Shown here in pieces: positions 50,307 to 57,519 of a stretch of DNA of 64,000 nucleotides (the first letter of the stretch is position 1; each line of letters starts with the position of its first letter). Position numbers and translations under genes: made by a program. Where the stretch lies: the NCBI GenBank assembly GCA_964001305.1, contig CAXFAI010000042.1, positions 130,866-194,865 of the forward strand. The letters are read 5' to 3'. The notes under the pieces are model-generated. The model saw nothing but the letters and a program-made list of their open reading frames with translations. It made no database searches and was not told the DNA's origin. The DNA is from CAJXMH01 sp964001305 (GTDB lineage: Bacteria; Bacteroidota; Bacteroidia; Flavobacteriales_E; Vicingaceae).

Positions 50307-51362
50307 CTATTGCCTAATTCTGCTTAAACCTTGGGCAGCCATATCGTAATCAGGTTGTATTTCTAATGACTTTCTGTAATCTTTTTCGGCATTGGAAATA
50401 TCACCTAACAATTCAAATGAATAACCTCTGTTGTAATAGGCTTGAAAGTAATTTGGGTCTGCTTCAATCGCATCAGTAAAGTGAAGTGTTGCTTGTCTGT
50501 ACAACTGCAAATAATACATATGAACATAGCCCAAATTGTAATGCGCTTCTCTAAAGTCAGGATGATGTTCTAGCACCTCATGATAGGTTGCCATAGCTTC
50601 ATTATACATTTCATGCTCTTGCATAAACATAGCTTTACCATACATTGCTTCTTTATGAAAAGGTTTTACCTCAAGCGCATTGTTATAGTAATCAATGGCT
50701 ATAGGATCTCCTTTTAAACTGTTTAGCATCCCTAATTGCATGTAGGCTTCAAAATGTTCAGGATTTTGCTCAACAGTAGTTTGGAAACTACTAATGGCAC
50801 GACTAGTATCTCCCATTTCTAAAAAGTTGAACCCTTTTAAAAAATATGCTTGTGCATTAAATTTATCATACTTAATTGCTAAATCTGCATTCTGCAAAGA
50901 TCTTTTATTGTTTTTCCCAATAAGAAATAACTCACCCAACTTCAAGTAGACTTCAGATGATTCAGGATTTAAATTTCTAGCTTGATTTAAATATGATAAA
51001 CTTATTTGTAAATCTCCCCTTCTCAGATGAAAATCACCATAAGCAACAAGCAAATCAACATTGTTAGAGTCAAGCATGTATGCTCTTTGCATATCTTCAA
51101 ACGCATAATCTAATTGACCGAAACGTTCATAAATACTTGATCTTTTAACATACAATTCAGGATTATTCATATCAGCCTTTATTTCTTCATTGACTATCGC
51201 TAATAAAGAATCTTGAACTTTAGCTAAACGGCTTTCCTCACCTTCAACCATAGCCTGTTGTTTTGGTTTCTCAACAACTACTTTATCGTCATTTGTAGCT
51301 TTATCTTTTGAATTACATGCCAAAAGAGACAAAAAAATAATGGGATAAACTAAATTTCTCAT
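50307..51362 (-). CDS. TPR-repeat lipoprotein
   Basis: The 351-aa protein has a lipobox (LSLLAC, Cys 16), a charged linker, and about eight tetratricopeptide repeats from about residue 65 to the end (for example AYFLKGFNFLEMGDTSRAISSF; FQAYYNRGYSFELLGDISNAEKDY). TPR proteins act as scaffolds. It begins 5 nt after the recA terminator T-run and is followed by the ABC-F gene. No partner is evident. Confidence 0.9.
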   Translation of the reverse strand: MRNLVYPIIFLSLLACNSKDKATNDDKVVVEKPKQQAMVEGEESRLAKVQDSLLAIVNEEIKADMNNPELYVKRSSIYERFGQLDYAFEDMQRAYMLDSNNVDLLVAYGDFHLRRGDLQISLSYLNQARNLNPESSEVYLKLGELFLIGKNNKRSLQNADLAIKYDKFNAQAYFLKGFNFLEMGDTSRAISSFQTTVEQNPEHFEAYMQLGMLNSLKGDPIAIDYYNNALEVKPFHKEAMYGKAMFMQEHEMYNEAMATYHEVLEHHPDFREAHYNLGYVHMYYLQLYRQATLHFTDAIEADPNYFQAYYNRGYSFELLGDISNAEKDYRKSLEIQPDYDMAAQGLSRIRQ

Positions 51363-51367
51363 AAAAC

Positions 51368-51399
51368 AAAAAAATCCTGTGTAAACGTTTACACAGGAT
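51368..51399 (-). terminator. Perfect 26-bp palindrome plus T-run after recA
   Basis: ATCCTGTGTAAAC and its exact complement GTTTACACAGGAT meet at 51386/51387 with no spacer; on the minus strand seven T follow. It is 22 bp after the recA stop and just before the TPR gene ATG. An intrinsic terminator fits best. The core TGTAAACGTTTACA also looks like a LacI-family operator. Confidence 0.8.
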
Positions 51400-51420
51400 A
51401 AAATTATTGATTCCTATTGA

Positions 51421-52428
51421 TTAGGCCGATAATTGCTCTTTAATCTTTCCTTCTAATTCTTCCATTAACTCTGGATTATCTTCAATAAGTTGCTTTACAG
51501 CATCTCTACCTTGGCCTAATTTAGTCTCTCCATAACTAAACCAACTTCCGCTTTTCTTAATGATATCCATTTCTACTCCCATGTCAATGATTTCACCTGA
51601 ACGAGAAATACCCGAACCATACATAATATCAAACTCTGCCTTTCTGAAGGGAGGTGCAACCTTGTTTTTAACCACTTTAATTTTAACTCTGTTTCCTATA
51701 ACTTCGTCTCCTTGCTTAATTTGAGAACTTCTTCTAATATCTATACGAACTGAAGAGTAAAACTTCAATGCATTTCCACCGGTTGTTGTTTCAGGATTGC
51801 CAAACATTACCCCAATCTTTTCTCTCAATTGATTAATGAAAATACAAGTACAACCCGTTCTATTTATCGTCCCGGTTAATTTCCGTAAAGCTTGAGACAT
51901 CAATCGGGCTTGTAGGCCTACTCTTGCATCACCCATTTCGCCTTCAATTTCTGCTTTTGGGGTAAGTGCAGCAACAGAGTCAATGATAATTAAATCAATT
52001 GCCCCTGAACGAATCAAATTATCGGCTATTTCCAATGCTTGCTCACCGTTATCAGGTTGTGAAATCAAAAGGTTTTCTGTATCCACTCCAAGGTTTGCGG
52101 CATAAAACTGATCAAAAGCATGTTCCGCATCTATAAAAGCAGCAATTCCTCCTTGTTTTTGCACTTCAGCAATAGCATGTATAGCTAATGTAGTTTTACC
52201 TGAAGATTCTGGGCCGTAGACTTCAATTACTCTTCCTCTCGGTAAGCCACCAACTCCTAATGCAATATCTAATGCAACAGAACCTGTAGGAATCGCTTCT
52301 ACATTTTCTACTGCCTGATCACCCAGGCGCATAATTGCTCCTTTTCCATAAGTTTTTTCAAGCTTGTCTAAAGTTAGCTTTAATGCCTTTTCCTTTTGTT
52401 TATCTATTTCTTTATTATCGTTAGCCAT
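51421..52428 (-). CDS. recA: Recombinase RecA
   Basis: RecA forms the strand-exchange filament on single-stranded DNA and triggers LexA cleavage where present. The 335-aa sequence has Walker A GPESSGKTT, LIIIDSVAALTPKAEIEGEMGD, the L2 loop GNPETTTGGNALKFYSSVR and an acidic C-terminus of normal length. Only 11 bp behind bcp, so it may be read from the bcp promoter; no SOS box was recognised in either gap. Confidence 0.99.
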   Translation of the reverse strand: MANDNKEIDKQKEKALKLTLDKLEKTYGKGAIMRLGDQAVENVEAIPTGSVALDIALGVGGLPRGRVIEVYGPESSGKTTLAIHAIAEVQKQGGIAAFIDAEHAFDQFYAANLGVDTENLLISQPDNGEQALEIADNLIRSGAIDLIIIDSVAALTPKAEIEGEMGDARVGLQARLMSQALRKLTGTINRTGCTCIFINQLREKIGVMFGNPETTTGGNALKFYSSVRIDIRRSSQIKQGDEVIGNRVKIKVVKNKVAPPFRKAEFDIMYGSGISRSGEIIDMGVEMDIIKKSGSWFSYGETKLGQGRDAVKQLIEDNPELMEELEGKIKEQLSA

Positions 52429-52439
52429 TTTAATTTGAT

Positions 52440-52895
52440 TTAATTTTTAAGTATTTGTGCTGTATGTTCTTTGGTTTTTACTTTTTCAATAACTTCTTCA
52501 ATAATTCCTTGCTCATCTATGATAAATGTTGTTCTATGAATTCCCTCATATTCCTTTCCCATAAATTTTTTGGGTCCCCAAACACCAAATGCTTGAATTA
52601 ACTCTTTATTCTCATCTGCCAGTAAGGTAAAAGGCAAATTGTATTTCGCAATAAAATTTTGATGCTTTTTTGGGCTATCAGCACTGATGCCTACAATTTC
52701 ATAACCCTCCTCTTGAAACTTTTGATAATTGTCTCTTAAGTTGCAGGCTTGATTTGTGCAACCTGGGGTATTATCCTTTGGATAGAAATATAAAGCAATT
52801 TTCTTTCCTTCCAAACTCTTGAAATTAAAATCATTGCCATCTTGATCTACACTACTGATATCAGGAATTTTATCCCCAACTTTTAATCTATTCAT
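52440..52895 (-). CDS. bcp: Thiol peroxidase of the BCP/PrxQ type
   Basis: A 151-aa peroxiredoxin that reduces hydroperoxides. It has the peroxidatic Cys46 and resolving Cys51 (DNTPGCTNQACNLRD), spaced as in the two-Cys BCP subgroup. FYPKDNTPGC, GISADSPKKHQNF and the GIHRTTFIIDEQG ending confirm the fold. It precedes recA by 11 bp and has its own -7 box. Confidence 0.97.
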   Translation of the reverse strand: MNRLKVGDKIPDISSVDQDGNDFNFKSLEGKKIALYFYPKDNTPGCTNQACNLRDNYQKFQEEGYEIVGISADSPKKHQNFIAKYNLPFTLLADENKELIQAFGVWGPKKFMGKEYEGIHRTTFIIDEQGIIEEVIEKVKTKEHTAQILKN

Positions 52896-52914
52896 TTTTT
52901 GACGATATTTTTGT

Positions 52915-52922
52915 CAAATTTA
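52915..52922 (-). promoter_or_regulatory. -7 box (TAAATTTG) of bcp-recA
   Basis: Minus-strand match to TAnnTTTG, 19 nt before the bcp ATG. The same divergent gap has an inverted repeat ATTAAC-N7-GTTAAT at 52933-52951. Confidence 0.55.
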
Positions 52923-52932
52923 TGCCAAACAA

Positions 52933-52951
52933 ATTAACAATTAAAGTTAAT
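52933..52951. promoter_or_regulatory. Inverted repeat between bcp and nth
   Basis: ATTAAC and GTTAAT flank AATTAAA, giving a 19-bp dyad between the two divergent -7 boxes, where a shared regulator could bind. AT-rich and short, so chance is possible. Confidence 0.3.
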
Positions 52952-52962
52952 CTGACAATATT

Positions 52963-52996
52963 TTTGACTTTTTTATATTCAATAAAATTACTTTTG
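52963..52996 (+). promoter_or_regulatory. nth promoter: TTTG and TACTTTTG
   Basis: TTTG (52963-52966) and TACTTTTG (52989-52996) are 22 bp apart, close to the Bacteroidota consensus spacing. The -7 box ends 6 nt before the ATG, so the mRNA would be nearly leaderless. Confidence 0.6.
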
Positions 52997-53002
52997 TGAA
53001 AC

Positions 53003-53638
53003 ATGAGAAAAAAAGAAAAGGTTTTATTTATTCAAAAGAAGTTGGATACTTTATATCCGAAAACTCCAATTCCATTAGATCATAAAGACTCATATACTCT
53101 TCTTATAGCGGTACTTCTTTCTGCCCAGTGCACAGATGAGCGAGTTAATAAGGTTACTCCACAATTGTTTGATTTAGCAGACAACCCTGAAGAAATGAAG
53201 AAACAAGAAGTAACTAAAATTGAACAAATTATTAAACCTTGTGGACTTTCTCCGAGAAAATCGAAAGCAATTCATCAATTATCGAAAATATTGATTGAAG
53301 AACATGATGGTCAAGTACCAGATAACTTTGAAGATTTAGAAAAGCTACCTGGTGTTGGTCATAAAACAGCCTCAGTAGTTATGTCTCAAGCATTTGGAGT
53401 GCCCGCTTTTCCTGTAGATACGCATATTCACCGACTGATTTATAGATGGGGACTAAGTAATGGTAAAAATGTAGAACAGACAGAAAAAGATTGCAAGCGA
53501 CTTTTTCCAAAAGAAAATTGGAATAAACTTCACTTGCAAATCATTTTTTTTGGTCGAGAATATTGCAAAGCAAGGCCTCATGATCCTTTAAAATGTCCTA
53601 TTTGTTCAGAGGTAGGAAGAAAAAGCCTTTTTAATTGA
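53003..53638 (+). CDS. nth: Endonuclease III-type DNA glycosylase/AP lyase
   Basis: Nth removes oxidised pyrimidines and cleaves at abasic sites. The 211-aa protein has the helix-hairpin-helix LEKLPGVGHKTAS with catalytic Lys121 and FPVDTHIHR with catalytic Asp139. The C-terminal iron-sulphur site is odd: only Cys188, Cys198 and Cys201 (C-x9-C-x2-C) are present, while the classical C-x6-C-x2-C-x5-C is not, and the protein ends soon after. The cluster may be lost. Overlaps the convergent 63-aa gene by 8 bp. Confidence 0.95.
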   Translation: MRKKEKVLFIQKKLDTLYPKTPIPLDHKDSYTLLIAVLLSAQCTDERVNKVTPQLFDLADNPEEMKKQEVTKIEQIIKPCGLSPRKSKAIHQLSKILIEEHDGQVPDNFEDLEKLPGVGHKTASVVMSQAFGVPAFPVDTHIHRLIYRWGLSNGKNVEQTEKDCKRLFPKENWNKLHLQIIFFGREYCKARPHDPLKCPICSEVGRKSLFN

Positions 53639-53822
53639 GAATTTGCTCAATGTAATTTACATGCTCCGATTTTCTAACACTAAGTGCTTTAGAATAAGAT
53701 ATTATAGCATTTACCGCAATTTCAGGGGCTTTTTCAATCTTTTTATTAGGGTTTAATTTTTTGTTGAGCTCACGCTCTTCATTAGAAAGTTTCTCGAAAT
53801 CAAAGTGTGTAAAATTGTTCAT
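53631..53822 (-). CDS. Small 63-aa protein downstream of sigma factor gene
   Basis: A charged, mostly helical 63-residue protein (HFDFEKLSNEERELNKKL, then AVNAIISYSKALSVRKSEH). No signal or membrane segment. It follows the sigma-factor gene by 54 bp on the same strand and overlaps nth convergently; coding character (no rare codon runs, helical heptads) and conserved-looking position suggest a real gene. Function is unknown; an anti-sigma role would be a guess and lacks a membrane helix. Confidence 0.6.
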   Translation of the reverse strand: MNNFTHFDFEKLSNEERELNKKLNPNKKIEKAPEIAVNAIISYSKALSVRKSEHVNYIEQILN

Positions 53823-53876
53823 AAGCAGTTTGTTTAGATTCTAAACGCCCTGCTTTCAAATTTATTGCACATCCTT

Positions 53877-54467
53877 TTAATTAGCGTAACTTAATTTATT
53901 CTTCTCTACCTTTTTTCTCAAATTTATAAGGGCATACCTCATTCTTCCAAGCGCAGTATTTATGCTAACATTAGTTCGTTCTGCAATTTCCTTAAAGCTC
54001 ATATCAAAATACATACGCATCATTAAAACCTCTTTTTGATCTTGAGGTAGCTCATGAATCAACTTTTTGACATCTGAAAGAATTTGATCTTGTATGGCCT
54101 GTTCTTCAATCGTTTTTCCTTTATCAGGAATAATGTCGAAGATATCAAAGCTATCTCCACCGCTAGTTGTCGGGTATTTTTGATTTCTTCGAAAGTGATC
54201 GATCATCAAGTTGTGCGCAATTCGATTTACCCAAGGTAAAAATTTACCTTCCTCATTATAAGATCCTTTTTTCAAGGTACGAATCACCTTCATAAAGGTC
54301 TCTTGAAAAATATCATTCGCAAGACTTTTATCTTTTATGGTAAATAGAATGTATGAATACACTCGATCTTTGTATCTATTTAGAAGAATTTCAAAGGAAA
54401 CTTCCCTACCATCTAAGTACTCTCTTATAAGTACCTTATCATTTTTTGCACTTGAATCCATAAACAT
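53877..54467 (-). CDS. ECF-type RNA polymerase sigma factor
   Basis: The protein (about 196 aa) has sigma region 2 (EILLNRYKDRVYSYILFTIKD and NDIFQETFMKVI, with the -10 recognition and core-binding helices; NRIAHNLMIDHFRR) and region 4 (LPQDQKEVLMMRMYFDMSFKEIAERTNVSINTALGRMRYAL). A 40-residue linker with PTTSGGDSF separates them. No anti-sigma gene with a membrane helix follows. Start uncertain: ATG 54467 (MFMDSS) or 54461 (MDSS). It probably belongs to the constitutively kept ECF-like sigma seen beside uvrA in Bacteroidota (recalled). Confidence 0.93.
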   Translation of the reverse strand: MFMDSSAKNDKVLIREYLDGREVSFEILLNRYKDRVYSYILFTIKDKSLANDIFQETFMKVIRTLKKGSYNEEGKFLPWVNRIAHNLMIDHFRRNQKYPTTSGGDSFDIFDIIPDKGKTIEEQAIQDQILSDVKKLIHELPQDQKEVLMMRMYFDMSFKEIAERTNVSINTALGRMRYALINLRKKVEKNKLSYAN

Positions 54468-54628
54468 ATACAATTTGGGCTTGTTAAAGCGTAATTAAAA
54501 AGTAAATGTTTAGGCTATAGGCTATTTATTAGGGTGTTTGTTAGTAGTAATACGAATAAAAACTAAAATTGGTTTGTTTTATTGTGTACCATTTTAATTT
54601 TTTACGAAAATAGCCAAAATTACCTAAC

Positions 54629-54636
54629 TAACTTTG
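54629..54636 (+). promoter_or_regulatory. -7 box (TAACTTTG) of uvrA
   Basis: Full match ending 7 nt before the uvrA ATG. No SOS-like dyad was recognised upstream. Confidence 0.6.
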
Positions 54637-54643
54637 AGGCATC

Positions 54644-57445
54644 ATGACAGACAAATCAACTCCTGACTTTGAAAAGTTAGACCCCAAAAAGTACATTATA
54701 ATTAAAGGTGCCCGTGTACACAATTTAAAAAACATTGATGTGGTTATACCACGAAATCAATTTGTGGTCATAACAGGCCTTTCCGGTTCAGGAAAATCAT
54801 CATTAGCCTTTAGCACACTTTATGCTGAAGGGCAAAGACGGTATGTAGAAAGTCTTTCGTCTTATGCTCGACAGTTTTTAGGGAAAGTCGAAAAACCTGA
54901 TGTTGATTATATTAAAGGAGTTTCTCCGGCTATTGCCATTGAACAAAAGGTGAATTCAACGAACTCACGCTCTACAGTTGGTACTATCACTGAAATTTAC
55001 GATTACTTAAAATTACTATATGCAAGAATTGGTAAAACCATTTCACCAAACACAGGGAAAGAAGTTAAAAAGGATCAAGTTGAAGATGTAGTAAACTTTA
55101 TTCTGGAGTTAAATACAGCAAAGGTTGCTTATTTAATTTCTGAAATCCCAATTACCTCTAAATCAAATTTTAAAAATCAAATCCAATTATTAATCCAACA
55201 AGGTTTTAGTCGAGCTTTTGTAAATGATCAAACCATCTTTTTAGAAGATTTAAATGAATCCCAATGTGAGGAAAACATATCTCTAATGATTGATCGATAT
55301 AAGATTGATGAACAACTCAAAGAAAATCAAAGTAGAATTAGTGATTCAGTTGAAACCGCGATTTATGAAGGCAAAGGAAAGTGTATTGTTTATTATGATA
55401 ATGGTACTGTGATTAAAAACCAAAAGTTCACCAACCAGTATGATGAGGAGGGAATTGAGTTTATAGAACCATCAACTAACTTATTCAGTTTTAACAATCC
55501 ATTAGGCGCGTGCCCAAAGTGTGAAGGCTTTGGAAAAGTGATAGGTATTGATGAAGATTTGGTAATACCTAATAAATCGCTTTCGGTTTATCAAGATGCT
55601 GTGATTTGCTGGAAAGGAGAAAAGATGCAAGCTTGGAAAAATGAGCTTATCAAGCATGCAGAAAAATTCAATTTCCCAATTCATAAACCAATTTATGATT
55701 TATCAGAAGATCAGTATAACCTACTTTGGGAAGGGAATCGCTATTTCAAAGGTTTAAACGCCTTTTTTGACTTTTTAAGTAGCAATACTTATAAAATACA
55801 TTATCGGGTTATGCTTGCCCGCTATAGAGGAAGAACAAATTGCCCTTTATGTAAAGGAAAACGACTTAGAAGGGAAGCTGAATATGTAAAGATTAATGGT
55901 AAGTCCATCAATGAGTTGGTAGATATTTCCATTGAAAGATTGAAAGCTTATTTTGATCAACTTGAACTTTCTCAATACGAACACCAAATTGCAAAACGCA
56001 TACTTTTAGAGATAAATAGTAGAATTGATTTTTTATTAAATGTTGGTGTGGGCTATTTAACCATTAATCGATCTTCTTCAACACTTTCTGGAGGAGAGTC
56101 TCAAAGAATAAATCTAGCCACTTCTTTGGGTAGTAGTTTGGTGGGTTCCATGTATATACTTGATGAACCCAGTATAGGCTTGCATCCCAAGGATACTCAA
56201 AATCTCATAACTGTTTTAAAAGAGCTTCAAAAAAATGGAAATACGGTAATTGTTGTCGAACATGATGAAGAAATTATGAAGGCGGCAGACACAATTATTG
56301 ATTTAGGTCCGGAAGCAGGCTATTTAGGAGGAAACTTAGTATTTAATGGCAACTTGCCTGAGCTTTTAAAGACAGACACTTTAACAGCCCAATACCTAAA
56401 TAAAAAACTAGAGGTATATTCTTCAAGTTCAAAACGAAAACTGAACAACAAAATTAAAATTGTTGGTGCTAGAGAAAATAACCTAAAAGGAATTGACGTA
56501 GAGTTTCCACTTCATGCTTTGAGTGTTGTTTGTGGGGTGAGTGGCTCCGGAAAGTCTTCACTTGTAAAAAGAGTATTATACCCCGCCCTGCAAAAACAAC
56601 TTGGCGAATATGGAGATAAGAACGGATTATTTGAAAAACTAGACGGAAGTATCAACCAAATTGATGCCGTAGAGTTTATTGACCAAAATCCTATAGGAAA
56701 ATCGTCAAGATCAAACCCGGTAACATATATCAAAGCCTACGATGAGATTCGAAACCTATATAGTTCTTTAGGGTTGTCAAAAAGTAGAGGATACAAAGCA
56801 GCTCATTTCTCATTCAATGTAAGTGGAGGCAGATGTGAGGTTTGCCAAGGAGAAGGGGAAATTATTGAAGAGATGCAATTTATGGCTGACATCCATCTAG
56901 TTTGCGAAGAATGTGGTGGAAAACGATTTAAAGATGATATACTAGAAATACAATTCAAAGGAAAAAGTATTCATGACATATTAGAATTGACAATTCAAGA
57001 AGCAACTGATTTTTTTAAAAACCAAGAGCAAAAAATAGCATTAAAAGTTGCAGAAAAACTTCAGCCACTTATTGATGTAGGCTTGGGTTATTTAAAAATG
57101 GGGCAAGCTTCATCAACTTTAAGCGGTGGCGAAGCACAGCGCGTAAAACTAGCCTCCTATTTAGGAAAAGGAGGTACCCAAAAACATACGCTATTCATTT
57201 TTGACGAACCAACAACTGGACTTCATTTTCACGATATATCTAAACTTTTAAAGTCATTTGAGGCCTTAATTGAAAAAGGCCATACCTTAATAGTCATTGA
57301 GCACAATACAGAAGTTATTAAAAATGCTGATTGGATTATTGACCTTGGACCCGAAGGAGGAGAAAATGGTGGTCACTTACTTTATCAAGGTGACTTAACC
57401 GATTTTAAAAAGGCAAAGGCTTCCGTAACTAAGGAATTTATTTAA
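54644..57445 (+). CDS. uvrA: Excinuclease ABC subunit A
   Basis: UvrA recognises bulky DNA lesions in nucleotide excision repair. The 933-aa protein has two ABC modules (Walker A GLSGSGKSS and GVSGSGKSS, both with LSGGE signatures) and zinc modules CPKCEGFGK...CPLCKGKRL and CEVCQGEGE...CEECGGKRF. KVEKPDVDYIKGVSPAIAIEQK and TVGTITEIYDYLK are the UvrB-interaction and early ATPase segments. Length normal. Convergent with the giant T9SS gene, separated by a terminator. Confidence 0.99.
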   Translation: MTDKSTPDFEKLDPKKYIIIKGARVHNLKNIDVVIPRNQFVVITGLSGSGKSSLAFSTLYAEGQRRYVESLSSYARQFLGKVEKPDVDYIKGVSPAIAIEQKVNSTNSRSTVGTITEIYDYLKLLYARIGKTISPNTGKEVKKDQVEDVVNFILELNTAKVAYLISEIPITSKSNFKNQIQLLIQQGFSRAFVNDQTIFLEDLNESQCEENISLMIDRYKIDEQLKENQSRISDSVETAIYEGKGKCIVYYDNGTVIKNQKFTNQYDEEGIEFIEPSTNLFSFNNPLGACPKCEGFGKVIGIDEDLVIPNKSLSVYQDAVICWKGEKMQAWKNELIKHAEKFNFPIHKPIYDLSEDQYNLLWEGNRYFKGLNAFFDFLSSNTYKIHYRVMLARYRGRTNCPLCKGKRLRREAEYVKINGKSINELVDISIERLKAYFDQLELSQYEHQIAKRILLEINSRIDFLLNVGVGYLTINRSSSTLSGGESQRINLATSLGSSLVGSMYILDEPSIGLHPKDTQNLITVLKELQKNGNTVIVVEHDEEIMKAADTIIDLGPEAGYLGGNLVFNGNLPELLKTDTLTAQYLNKKLEVYSSSSKRKLNNKIKIVGARENNLKGIDVEFPLHALSVVCGVSGSGKSSLVKRVLYPALQKQLGEYGDKNGLFEKLDGSINQIDAVEFIDQNPIGKSSRSNPVTYIKAYDEIRNLYSSLGLSKSRGYKAAHFSFNVSGGRCEVCQGEGEIIEEMQFMADIHLVCEECGGKRFKDDILEIQFKGKSIHDILELTIQEATDFFKNQEQKIALKVAEKLQPLIDVGLGYLKMGQASSTLSGGEAQRVKLASYLGKGGTQKHTLFIFDEPTTGLHFHDISKLLKSFEALIEKGHTLIVIEHNTEVIKNADWIIDLGPEGGENGGHLLYQGDLTDFKKAKASVTKEFI

Positions 57446-57463
57446 CTAAAAGCGTATTAAACT

Positions 57464-57494
57464 AAAAAAGCCCCTATCATAATGATAGGGGCTT
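57464..57494. terminator. Intrinsic terminator between uvrA and T9SS gene
   Basis: AAGCCCCTATCAT and ATGATAGGGGCTT pair perfectly around a single A. Six T follow on the minus strand, so it is strong for the T9SS gene; on the plus strand TTCTAATTTAAT follows, weaker for uvrA. Confidence 0.9.
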
Positions 57495-57519
57495 CTAATT
57501 TAATATGCTATTTAATTAT

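Noticed and set aside
52896..53002. SOS/LexA-type box controlling recA
   Set aside because: The dyad there is AT-rich and does not resemble known LexA sites; control by LexA cannot be supported.
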